Shown one piece after another: positions 1 to 6,608 of a stretch of 6,873 nucleotides of DNA. The stretch comes from Desulfobacterales bacterium. GTDB lineage: Bacteria; Desulfobacterota; Dissulfuribacteria; Dissulfuribacterales; JAMONC01. The DNA is taken from positions 1-6,873 of the forward strand of contig JAMONC010000312.1 in the NCBI GenBank assembly GCA_027066725.1. Reading direction: 5' to 3'. A program made the translations under genes and the position numbers. The notes under the pieces were generated by a model. It ran no database searches and had not been told where the DNA came from. It was given only the letters and a program-made list of their open reading frames with translations. Every line of letters begins with the position of its first letter. Positions within the stretch are counted from its first letter, which is position 1.

Positions 1-1
1 T

Positions 2-640
2 CACGGCTCTCATTTTGCCAATATGTTAAAAGGTGCAGTAAATCTTGCACTTTATCCAAAGGCTACAAAGGTCAAAAGAGGCGCAAGAGTTAAATTTAAG
101 GCAATCCTCTTTAATGGAAAGGTTGGCCATTATATCCCATCTGGTTCTACAGAAGAGAGAATGCTTTGGCTAGAGGTATGGGCAATTGATGCAAATGGAC
201 ATAAATATGCCATACCTGTTCAGCATAAAGGCTTTAAGGGAGAAAAATATACCATAGCAAATTCTCATGCCTTAGCCTATCAGGCTATTGGCGAGATCAT
301 GGGCATTAAGAACTTTAAAGGTCTAAAAAGAGATGGTGATGTACCAAATGGTGCTAGGATCTTTAGAAAACCTTTCTTTGATCCGAAAGGTAGAATGACA
401 ATATGTCAATGGTATACGGCTAATAACAGTTTGGTAGATTATAGGATTGGACCACGCCAGACAAAAGTTGAGCATTATATATGGAAGGTTCCAAGAAGAG
501 TGAAAGGACCAGTTAAGATAGTTGCAAAGCTCTATTATAGCCAGGTTCCAAGCTCAGTGGGTAAATTTTTACACCTTTCAAAACATGACTATGAGCCAAT
601 ACTTGTAAATGAAGCAAGCTTTGTGGTCCACGTTAAATAA
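2..640 (+). CDS. C-terminal part of a probable multiheme c-type cytochrome (5' end outside window)
   Basis: The reading frame is open from the first complete codon at base 2 (HGSHFANM...), so the Met at 23 is probably internal and the true start lies upstream. No CXXCH motif occurs in the visible 212 codons. What is visible looks like the beta-rich domain that follows the haem region in many multiheme cytochromes of anaerobes: a GHYIPSG element (125-145) followed by an Arg and a WLEV strand, resembling the family's GH-x-(L/K)-PTG...R...WLEV pattern, and later a DYRIGP element matching the usual D-x-RI-x-P. The two His codons at 2-4 and 11-13 could be distal haem ligands of upstream haems. By family knowledge such proteins are exported and carry electrons in periplasmic or surface respiratory chains. 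The assignment rests on motif resemblance only; another secreted beta-sandwich protein is possible. Confidence 0.55.
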   Translation, partial: HGSHFANMLKGAVNLALYPKATKVKRGARVKFKAILFNGKVGHYIPSGSTEERMLWLEVWAIDANGHKYAIPVQHKGFKGEKYTIANSHALAYQAIGEIMGIKNFKGLKRDGDVPNGARIFRKPFFDPKGRMTICQWYTANNSLVDYRIGPRQTKVEHYIWKVPRRVKGPVKIVAKLYYSQVPSSVGKFLHLSKHDYEPILVNEASFVVHVK

Positions 641-671
641 GGAAGAGCGCATAACACATAAATAAGTAGCT

Positions 672-697
672 GCCACAGGGGCGTTTGCCTCTGTGGC
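672..697 (+). other. GC-rich hairpin between the cytochrome gene and the desulfoferrodoxin gene
   Basis: The arms GCCACAGGGGC (672-682) and GCCTCTGTGGC (687-697) form an 11-bp stem with one G-T wobble and a GTTT loop. It begins 32 bases after the upstream stop codon and ends 25 bases before the desulfoferrodoxin ribosome binding site. No T-tract follows on either strand, so it is not a canonical intrinsic terminator. It could be a T-less or Rho-assisted terminator, a 3'-end stabiliser for the upstream transcript, or a leader structure for the downstream operon. The structure is seen directly; its role is inference. Confidence 0.5.
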
Positions 698-736
698 CCC
701 CTAATTGATCACCAACCTTAATGGAGGAGCTAAAAA

Positions 737-1114
737 ATGACCCAAAGACTAGAGATTTATAAGTGTAGTGTATGTGGCAACATGGTAGAGGTAATCCATG
801 AAGGAAAGGGCGAGCTTGTCTGCTGTGGCAAGCCAATGGACCTTTTAAAAGAAAATAGTGTTGATGCTGCTCAGGAAAAACATGTGCCTGTAATTGAAAA
901 GGTAGAAAACGGCTACAAGGTAAAAGTTGGCTCTGTAGCTCATCCTATGGAAGAAAAGCATTACATAGAATGGATTGAACTCATCTCAGGGGAAAAGTCT
1001 TTCAGGGTATTTCTAAATCCAGGTGAAACTCCAGAGGTAGCCTTTGAAATCTCTGACAAAGAAACAGTAAGTGCAAGAGAGTATTGTAACTTGCACGGTC
1101 TTTGGAAGGCATAA
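737..1114 (+). CDS. dfx: Desulfoferrodoxin (class I / 2Fe superoxide reductase)
   Basis: The cytoplasmic enzyme reduces superoxide to hydrogen peroxide without making O2, taking electrons from rubredoxin. At 125 residues it has the normal family length and carries both iron centres. The N-terminal desulforedoxin-like centre I has Cys10, Cys13, Cys29 and Cys30 (CSVC...CC). The catalytic centre II has His49, His69, His75, Cys117 and His120, the square-pyramidal His4Cys set. Glu47 and Lys48, the pair known to assist catalysis, immediately precede His49. The start is supported by a strong GGAGGAG site at 723-729 with 7-base spacing. It opens a same-strand run with rubredoxin and ROO, the order rbo-rub-roo known from Desulfovibrio, where the gene is called rbo. 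No clear promoter is visible upstream; a hairpin lies at 672-697. All key residues are intact. Confidence 0.97.
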   Translation: MTQRLEIYKCSVCGNMVEVIHEGKGELVCCGKPMDLLKENSVDAAQEKHVPVIEKVENGYKVKVGSVAHPMEEKHYIEWIELISGEKSFRVFLNPGETPEVAFEISDKETVSAREYCNLHGLWKA

Positions 1115-1153
1115 ATCCAACTTAGTCTTTAATGAAAAAAAGGAGAAAGGGCG

Positions 1154-1318
1154 ATGAAGAAATATAAGTGTTCTATCTGTGGGTATGTGTACGATCCGGC
1201 AAATGGAGATGAAAACGCCAATATAAGTCCTGGAACCTCTTTTGAGGATTTACCTGATGACTGGGTATGCCCTATTTGTGGAGCTACTAAAGACCAATTT
1301 GAAGTAACTGAAGATTGA
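1154..1318 (+). CDS. rub: Rubredoxin
   Basis: A 54-residue rubredoxin, the standard length, too short for many gene callers. The FeS4 site is formed by Cys6-x2-Cys9-Gly (CSICGYVYD) and Cys39-x2-Cys42-Gly (CPICGA). The conserved aromatic Tyr4, Tyr11, Tyr13, Trp37 and Phe49 and the LPDDWVCP stretch are all present. It is a small cytoplasmic one-electron carrier. Flanked by desulfoferrodoxin (39 bases upstream) and ROO (39 bases downstream), it is the probable electron donor to both, as shown for homologues in Desulfovibrio. The start ATG has an AGGAG site at 1141-1145 with 8-base spacing, and the following K-K-Y-K-C spacing matches the family. Confidence 0.97.
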   Translation: MKKYKCSICGYVYDPANGDENANISPGTSFEDLPDDWVCPICGATKDQFEVTED

Positions 1319-1357
1319 TCTTTAGCTTTAGATGAGGATAGAGATGAGGAGTGAGGT

Positions 1358-2551
1358 ATGAAAAGCGTAGAGATAAAAAAGGACATATATTGGGTAGGTG
1401 CTATAGACTGGGATGTAAGAGACTTTCATGGATACTCTACCTATAAAGGAACAACTTATAACGCCTATTTGATCTTAGATGACAAGATTACCCTTATAGA
1501 TACAGTAAAAAAGGAATTTAAAAGCGAGCTTATTCATAGAATAAGAGAAATTATTCCTTTAGAGAAGATTGACTACATAGTTGTAAACCATGTGGAGATG
1601 GATCACAGTGGAAGCCTTCCTGAGATCATAGAGCTTGTAAAACCAGAGAAGATATTTTGTTCAGATATGGGTAAAAAGGCACTTCTTGCCCACTTTCACA
1701 GGGAAGATTGGCCATATCAGGTAGTTAAATCAAATGACACAATAAGCCTTGGTAAGCGTTCTATTAAGTTTATAGAGACAAGGATGCTACACTGGCCAGA
1801 TAGCATGTTTTCTTATGTGCCAGAAGAAGCGCTTTTATTCTCTAATGATGCATTTGGTGAACACTTAGCAAGTACTGAACGTTTTGATGATGAGCTTTCA
1901 ATTGGTGAGCTTATAAGACATGCAGCTAAGTATTATGCCAATATTATCCTTTTATATTCACGTCTTGTTAAAAAGCAATTGGAAAATCTAGAAAAGCTAA
2001 ATCTTAAGATAGATATGATAGCTCCTGATCACGGTGTTGTATGGAGATCTCACGTTAAAGAGATATTAGAGGCATATCACAACTGGTGTAATAACAAGAC
2101 AGAAGAAAAGGCCTTAGTTGTTTATGACACCATGTGGCATAGCACAGAGATGATGGCAAAGGCTATATGTGATGGTATTGAAAAAGAAGGGGTTAACGTC
2201 AAGGTCTTTAATCTAGAGGTAAATCATCACTCTGACATAATGACAGAAGTCCTTGATGCAAGGGCAATAGTTTTAGGCTCCCCAACCCTTAATAATGGAC
2301 TTCTTCCCACTATGGCAGGATTTTTAAATTACATGAAGGGCTTAAAACCTGGCACAAAAATAGGTGCAGCCTTTGGCTCTTATGGTTGGAGTGGAGAGGC
2401 TGTAAAGATCATGACTCAATATATGAAAGACATGAAATTTAACATTCTTGAGCCAGGGATTCGTTTTCAATACGTTCCAACCCATGCCCAGCTTAAAGAG
2501 TGTGTTGAATTTGGTAAACGCATTGGAAAGGCAATAAAAGAAGGCATATAA
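1358..2551 (+). CDS. roo: Rubredoxin:oxygen oxidoreductase / A-type flavodiiron protein (FprA)
   Basis: A cytoplasmic flavodiiron protein that reduces O2 to water (and in some homologues NO to N2O) with rubredoxin electrons. Its 397 residues match the class A family. Residues 1-250 are the metallo-beta-lactamase-like domain. All diiron ligands are visible: His78-x-Glu80-x-Asp82 with His83 (NHVEMDHSG), His145 (LHWPDS), Asp164 (SNDAFG) and His225 (APDHG), each one residue offset from the numbering I recall for Desulfovibrio gigas ROO. Residues 251-397 are a flavodoxin domain, with an FMN phosphate loop at 255-263 (VYDTMWHST), GSPTLNNG at 307-314 and AFGSYGWSG at 338-346. There is no fused rubredoxin or flavin reductase domain, consistent with the separate rubredoxin gene just upstream. 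The start has a GAGGAG site at 1346-1351 with 6-base spacing. The stop is 2 bases from the next gene's first candidate start. Confidence 0.96.
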   Translation: MKSVEIKKDIYWVGAIDWDVRDFHGYSTYKGTTYNAYLILDDKITLIDTVKKEFKSELIHRIREIIPLEKIDYIVVNHVEMDHSGSLPEIIELVKPEKIFCSDMGKKALLAHFHREDWPYQVVKSNDTISLGKRSIKFIETRMLHWPDSMFSYVPEEALLFSNDAFGEHLASTERFDDELSIGELIRHAAKYYANIILLYSRLVKKQLENLEKLNLKIDMIAPDHGVVWRSHVKEILEAYHNWCNNKTEEKALVVYDTMWHSTEMMAKAICDGIEKEGVNVKVFNLEVNHHSDIMTEVLDARAIVLGSPTLNNGLLPTMAGFLNYMKGLKPGTKIGAAFGSYGWSGEAVKIMTQYMKDMKFNILEPGIRFQYVPTHAQLKECVEFGKRIGKAIKEGI

Positions 2552-2557
2552 AGGTGA
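2550..2557 (+). promoter_or_regulatory. Ribosome binding site that bears on the start of the HEAT-like gene
   Basis: AAAGGTGA resembles the 3' half of the anti-16S consensus and lies 5 bases before a GTG at 2563. The GTG at 2554, usually taken as the start, lies inside this element and would itself depend on a weaker AGAAGG at 2539-2544 with 9-base spacing. The true start is therefore either 2554 or 2563, differing by three residues. Either way the site overlaps the roo stop codon, suggesting translational coupling. Confidence 0.45.
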
Positions 2558-3270
2558 GCAAAGTGAGTGGCAGCCATAAAAGATTAAGGGCTAAGGTTTT
2601 AGAGATACTGTCTTCATCAAAGACATTTGATGAGGCAATGGCACTTTTAGATAAAATACCTGCTAAAAAGGCTATTAATCCTCTTATTTCACAATTTTAT
2701 CATTCAGATGATAAGGTTAGATGGTGGGCTATTTCTGCCTTTGGAAGGGCTGTAGCAAGAATTGCTGAAAAAGACATTGAGTCTGCCAGAATTATTATGA
2801 GAAGGCTTATGTGGAGTCTAAATGATGAATCAGGTGGTATTGGCTGGGGGGCACCTGAGGCAATGGCTGAGGCAATGGTTCAAAATGCTACTTTAGCCGA
2901 AGAATATGTAAGGATTTTACTGTCTTATGTTTGGGAAGATGGGAACTTTTTAGAGCATGATCCACTTAGAAAAGGGGCGCTTTGGGGCATAATGAGACTT
3001 TCTGATGTAAGGGCTATGTTGTTAAAAAAATACGATGCAGCAGATTTTATTAGACCATATCTCTTAGATCAAGATGTAGAATCTAAAGCGATTAGTATTC
3101 TTGCGATAAAAAATGTTGGAGATGCTACAGATTGTTCTACCCTCTCTAATCTTTCCAAAGAGACTAACCAAAATGCCCAGAGACTAAAGATATATAAAGG
3201 AGATGGAGAATTCATGGAAGATACATTCTCCAGTCTCCTAGAAGATATTCAAAAGGTCTTATGCGTATAG
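2554..3270 (+). CDS. HEAT-like alpha-helical repeat protein of unknown function
   Basis: A 238-residue protein with no signal peptide, no membrane segment and no catalytic motif that I recognise. The sequence reads as paired amphipathic helices of the HEAT / PBS-lyase type: about residues 36-70 (INPLISQF...VRWWAISAFGRAVARI), 77-110 (...GGIGWGAPEAMAEAM), 131-158 (LEHDPLRKGALWGIMRL) and 163-190 (IRPYLLDQDVESKAISIL). The glycine-rich ESGGIGWGAPEAM stretch (92-104) and the HDPLRKGALWG stretch (135-145) look like conserved signature loops. HEAT folds are scaffolds for protein-protein contact, so an assembly, maturation or regulatory role for its neighbours is possible but is inference. It has a non-ATG start (GTG at 2554 or 2563) with the ribosome site overlapping the roo stop, and cydA follows 34 bases later. 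Cys194 and Cys237 are the only cysteines, so a metal cluster is unlikely. Confidence 0.75.
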   Translation: MSKVSGSHKRLRAKVLEILSSSKTFDEAMALLDKIPAKKAINPLISQFYHSDDKVRWWAISAFGRAVARIAEKDIESARIIMRRLMWSLNDESGGIGWGAPEAMAEAMVQNATLAEEYVRILLSYVWEDGNFLEHDPLRKGALWGIMRLSDVRAMLLKKYDAADFIRPYLLDQDVESKAISILAIKNVGDATDCSTLSNLSKETNQNAQRLKIYKGDGEFMEDTFSSLLEDIQKVLCV

Positions 3271-3304
3271 GAAATTAAATCCATTTAACAAAGGAGGTGG
3301 CAAT

Positions 3305-4624
3305 ATGGATATTGTCGCACTTTCACGACTGCAGTTTGCAGTTGCATCTTTATTTCATTTTCTTTTTGTGCCTCTTACCCTAGGGCTTTCTATATTAACT
3401 GCTATTTTTGAAACCCTTTATGTAAAGACAGGGGATGAGGACTACAAAAGGGCTACTAAGTTTTGGGGAAAACTGTTTCTTATAAACTTTGCCCTTGGAG
3501 TAGTTACAGGAATTACTCTTGAGTTTCAGTTTGGTACAAACTGGTCAGAGTATTCAAAGTATGTAGGTGATGTATTTGGATCGCTTTTAGCCATTGAGGC
3601 TACGCTGGCATTTTTCCTAGAGTCTGTATTTTTAGGAGTTTGGATATTTGGTTGGGAAAAACTCTCTAAAAAGGCTCATGCACTTTGTATTTGGATTGTA
3701 GCAATAGCATCTAATGTATCTGCTCTATGGATTTTGGTTGCAAATGCATGGATGCAGCATCCTGTAGGCTATGTCATTAGAAATGGAAGGGCAGAGCTAA
3801 CAGATTTTACTCGAGTAGTTACACAAAAGTTTGCAATATTAGAATTCTTACACACCATAAGTGGTGCCTATATCTTAGCAGGATTTTTTGTAATGGGAGT
3901 AAGCGCCTGGCATCTTCTTCGTAAAAATGAGGTTAGCCTATTTAAAAAATCCTTTAAGGTTGCAGTAATCTTTGCGCTTATTTTCGCCTTATTTGAAGGA
4001 CTTGAAGGACACATGCATGCATCAGAGGTTGCTGAGACTCAGCCAACAAAGCTTGCTGCAATGGAGTCTTTGTGGAATACAGAGTCTCATGCCCCAATGT
4101 ATCTGTTTTTAATCCCAGATGCAAAACACGAGAGAAATGCTATAGAGATAGGTAAGATACCAGGGCTTCTTAGCTTTTTAGCCTTTGACAATACAAGTGC
4201 TACAGTTAAGGGCTTAAAGGCATTTCCTAAAGAGGATCGTCCACCTGTAGATCTTACATTTTGGTCTTTTAGGATCATGGTAGGCTTAGGTACACTATTT
4301 ATCTTACTTAGCCTTTGGGGATTTTTTGTACGAAACAATATAGAAAATCATCCAGGGCTTCTTAAGTTACTTATCTTATGTATACCTCTACCTTATATAG
4401 CAAATGAAGCTGGATGGATAGTGGCAGAGGTTGGACGCCAGCCATGGATTGTCTATGGTATGATGAAGACATCTCAGGCAGTATCCCCACTTATTCCAAC
4501 ACAGATTGTCATCTCCCTTATAGCCTTTGTTGTGCTTTACTCCTTACTTGGGCTGGCAGATTTCTTCTTACTGTTTAAGTACGCAAGAAAAGGTCCTGAA
4601 GCATCTATGGCAACAGCTAAATAA
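3305..4624 (+). CDS. cydA: Cytochrome bd quinol oxidase subunit I
   Basis: The multi-pass inner membrane subunit that oxidises quinol and carries haems b558, b595 and d, reducing O2 to water. Key residues by alignment from memory with E. coli CydA: His18 (E. coli His19) in the first helix; Glu98 and Glu106 of the LAIEATLAFFLES helix (E. coli Glu99/Glu107); His183 (His186) in FLHTISGAY; Met325 (Met393) in FWSFRIMVGLG; and quinol-site Lys249 and Glu254 (Lys252/Glu257) in QPTKLAAMESLW. GRQPW follows at 377-381. At 439 residues against about 522 in E. coli, it is the short-Q-loop type. The start is firm: AAAGGAGGTGG just upstream is a near-perfect ribosome binding site ending 4-6 bases before the ATG. 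cydB follows after 17 bases. Confidence 0.97.
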   Translation: MDIVALSRLQFAVASLFHFLFVPLTLGLSILTAIFETLYVKTGDEDYKRATKFWGKLFLINFALGVVTGITLEFQFGTNWSEYSKYVGDVFGSLLAIEATLAFFLESVFLGVWIFGWEKLSKKAHALCIWIVAIASNVSALWILVANAWMQHPVGYVIRNGRAELTDFTRVVTQKFAILEFLHTISGAYILAGFFVMGVSAWHLLRKNEVSLFKKSFKVAVIFALIFALFEGLEGHMHASEVAETQPTKLAAMESLWNTESHAPMYLFLIPDAKHERNAIEIGKIPGLLSFLAFDNTSATVKGLKAFPKEDRPPVDLTFWSFRIMVGLGTLFILLSLWGFFVRNNIENHPGLLKLLILCIPLPYIANEAGWIVAEVGRQPWIVYGMMKTSQAVSPLIPTQIVISLIAFVVLYSLLGLADFFLLFKYARKGPEASMATAK

Positions 4625-4627
4625 AAA

Positions 4628-4635
4628 GGGAGGTG
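4628..4635 (+). promoter_or_regulatory. Ribosome binding site fixing the cydB start at 4642
   Basis: GGGAGGTG is a near-consensus Shine-Dalgarno element 6 bases before the ATG at 4642. A GTG at 4633-4635, in frame with cydB, is part of this element and should not be called as the start. Choosing it would add three false residues (M-N-A). Confidence 0.85.
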
Positions 4636-4641
4636 AATGCT

Positions 4642-5667
4642 ATGTTAGAGACGATATGGTTTATACTCTGGGGTGTCTTATGGGCTGTATATTTTATGTT
4701 AGACGGTTTTGACTTTGGGATAGGCATGCTTATGCCGTTTTTGGCAAAAAACGATACAGAGCGTCGTATCATGTATAATGCAATAGGCCCCTTTTGGGAT
4801 GGAAATGAGGTATGGCTTATAACAGCAGGTGGAGCAACCTTTGCTGCATTTCCTACCACCTATGCAGTTATGTTTAGTACGCTTTATACCCCCCTTTTGA
4901 TCATATTATTTGCCCTTATTGTAAGAGGTGTTTCTTTTGAATTTAGGGGCAAGGTAGAAAGTGCTACTTGGAGATCTATCTGGGATTTTTGCCTTATAAT
5001 AGGAAGTGTTATTCCTGCTCTTTTATTTGGTGTTGCCTTTGCCAATATATTTAAAGGTATACCTTTTGATGGAAAAGGTATATTTCATGGAAACTTATTT
5101 ACACTCTTAAACCCTTATGGCATAGCAGGTGGAATTCTTTTTGTACTATTGTTCCTAGTTCATGGAGCACTTTGGCTATGCGTAAAGACAGAAGGAGATC
5201 TACAAAAAAGAGCATCTTCAGTAGCAGCAAAGCTTTGGATCCCACTTTTAATAGTTGCAGTAATCTTTCTTGCTTATTCCTATAAGGCAACCAATTTGTA
5301 TGCAAACTACTTTAAGTGGCCTGTCCTTTGGGTAATACCTTTAGTAGCAGTAGTTGGGCTGCTTCTTACAAGGCTCTTTATAGCTAAAAAGAGCTGGTGG
5401 AAGGCGTGGTTTGCATCAAGTGCTACAATACTAGGTTGTGTATTCTTTGGTGTAGCAGGGCTTTATCCAAATCTCTTCCCCTCAAGCCTTGATCCAAAAT
5501 ATAGCTTAACTGCCTTTAATTCAGCATCTAGTCCACTGACTCTAAAGATCATGCTTGTTGTAGCACTTGTTATGGTACCTATTATCATTATTTACCAATC
5601 TTGGGTCTATTATACATTTAGAGATAAGGTTAGAAAGGAAGACTTATCTTATGAAGAGGCCTATTAA
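4642..5667 (+). CDS. cydB: Cytochrome bd quinol oxidase subunit II
   Basis: The membrane partner of CydA; together they form the O2-reducing bd oxidase. With the ATG at 4642 the protein is 341 residues, typical of the shorter CydB proteins. Family signatures are clear near the N-terminus: LDGFDFGIGML (20-30), with the conserved acidic residue in the first helix, then NAIGPFWDGNEVWL (46-59), and GATFAAFP followed by a VRGVSFEFRGK element (94-104). Several hydrophobic helices follow (about 118-136, 160-180, 198-212, 227-247, 257-273 and 302-324). The C-terminal tail is short and charged. The gene is 17 bases from cydA and is followed by a terminator. I see no cydX-like small frame between its stop and the terminator, and no cydDC genes in the window. 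Confidence 0.96.
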   Translation: MLETIWFILWGVLWAVYFMLDGFDFGIGMLMPFLAKNDTERRIMYNAIGPFWDGNEVWLITAGGATFAAFPTTYAVMFSTLYTPLLIILFALIVRGVSFEFRGKVESATWRSIWDFCLIIGSVIPALLFGVAFANIFKGIPFDGKGIFHGNLFTLLNPYGIAGGILFVLLFLVHGALWLCVKTEGDLQKRASSVAAKLWIPLLIVAVIFLAYSYKATNLYANYFKWPVLWVIPLVAVVGLLLTRLFIAKKSWWKAWFASSATILGCVFFGVAGLYPNLFPSSLDPKYSLTAFNSASSPLTLKIMLVVALVMVPIIIIYQSWVYYTFRDKVRKEDLSYEEAY

Positions 5668-5724
5668 TTGCTTATAGCTAAAAACAAATAAGCCATAACC
5701 CCCAACACAAACACTCAAGGCCCC

Positions 5725-5766
5725 ATGGCAGCTAGATGTTTTCCTCTAGCTGCCATCTTATTTTTT
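5725..5766 (+). terminator. Rho-independent terminator of the dfx-cydB run
   Basis: ATGGCAGCTAGA (5725-5736) and TCTAGCTGCCAT (5745-5756) are perfect 12-base inverted arms around an 8-base loop. They are followed by CTTA and six Ts on the + strand, so the element is a good intrinsic terminator for the oxygen-defence genes. On the - strand the stem begins 1 base after the phosphoesterase stop codon, but no T-run follows there. It may still form a 3'-end structure for that convergent transcript. Confidence 0.85.
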
Positions 5767-6597
5767 AAAGGTAAATACAGTCACTTCAGGCCTTACTCCT
5801 ATCCTAAGAGGTAGCCTTGGTGTTACTCCAATACCTGCATTTACATATAACCAAGCATGTCCTTTGTGAAATAGACCGTGCATGTGTTTGGGGTCAGGTT
5901 TGACCTTAAGTTTCATCCATACCCACTCTGGAAGCCTTATTTGTCCACCATGAGTATCTCCACAAAGCCAAAGTTGTGGATGTGAAAAACATGTCTTATT
6001 CCAGCCAATTGATGAATGGGATAGGACAAGGACAGGGCCTCTTTGGGCATTTATAATCCTAGTTATTTTAGGATCGGCAAGAAGTGAGCTAAGGGGGCTA
6101 ACTCCTAATATATTAATTTCGTGGCCTTTTATAAACAAATGTACTACTTGATTTTGTAAAAAGTAGGGGTAATTTCGTACAATATTAAACCAACCAAAAC
6201 TGGTATATGGATGACAAAATATACAGCCCTCATTTCCTTCACAACATGAATCTGCATCTCCAAGTACAATATAAACACCATATTTAGAAGGAATACGATT
6301 TAAAAAGTCAAGGCTTGGACCAGGGCTATCTCCCCATTGCATCAAGTCTCCTGTAATACATACAATATCTGGTTTAATATGGTTTATGATTTTAATGAGT
6401 TTTTCTTGTATATGTCCTGAGCGGCCTATGTGAAGGTCTGATATCTGAACAATCTTAAGACTTCCCCATGCCTTGTATAATGTAGGGTCTTTGATACATA
6501 TATGGGTTACTTCTATCCATTCAGGCTCTATAAAAAGTCCATAAAGAAATACGATTGAAGCCCAAATTATTAAAAGATAGATTGTCTTTTCCCGCAT
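5758..6597 (-). CDS. Membrane-anchored calcineurin-like metallophosphoesterase, divergent active site
   Basis: A 279-residue protein with a basic N-terminus (R2, K4) and one hydrophobic helix at about 6-23, predicted N-in/C-out so the catalytic domain is outside the membrane. The metallophosphoesterase motifs run in order: Asp54-x-His56 (SDLHIGR), Gly83-Asp84 (TGDLMQWG), Gly113-Asp-Ala-Asp116 where GNH(D/E) is expected, His194 (LSHSSIG), and Gly213-Asp-Thr-His216-GGQ where GHTHGGQ is usual. The C-terminal GIGVTPRLPLRIG...PEV tail is typical of the YaeI/YkuE-like branch. A Cys-rich insertion at 118-129 (CC-x5-CIFCH) follows the third motif and contains CXXCH. Substrate unknown; relatives act on phosphoesters including lipid-linked ones. 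The start is the only one available after an in-frame stop a few codons upstream, and no Shine-Dalgarno is visible. It converges on cydB. Confidence 0.85.
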   Translation of the reverse strand: MREKTIYLLIIWASIVFLYGLFIEPEWIEVTHICIKDPTLYKAWGSLKIVQISDLHIGRSGHIQEKLIKIINHIKPDIVCITGDLMQWGDSPGPSLDFLNRIPSKYGVYIVLGDADSCCEGNEGCIFCHPYTSFGWFNIVRNYPYFLQNQVVHLFIKGHEINILGVSPLSSLLADPKITRIINAQRGPVLVLSHSSIGWNKTCFSHPQLWLCGDTHGGQIRLPEWVWMKLKVKPDPKHMHGLFHKGHAWLYVNAGIGVTPRLPLRIGVRPEVTVFTFKK

Positions 6598-6608
6598 AAC
6601 AAAATTTA

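Noticed and set aside
633..836. Open frame on the - strand across the dfx leader
   Set aside because: It overlaps the well supported dfx start and the hairpin, has no ribosome site that I can see, and its product is low-complexity with no recognisable domain.
1129..1386. Open frame on the - strand opposite rubredoxin
   Set aside because: It is the antisense of rubredoxin, which has all ligands and a good ribosome site; the product is serine-rich and unlike a real protein.
4087..4338. Open frame on the - strand within cydA
   Set aside because: It lies wholly opposite conserved cydA coding sequence and has no identifiable domain or start signal.
4527..4859. Open frames on both strands at the cydA/cydB junction (4527-4712 + and 4617-4859 -)
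   Set aside because: Both are shadows of the cyd genes in other frames. CydA and CydB are unmistakable, and their own spacing and ribosome sites leave no room for another gene.
5099..5305. Open frame on the - strand within cydB
   Set aside because: It lies wholly opposite conserved cydB coding sequence, with no supporting start signal.
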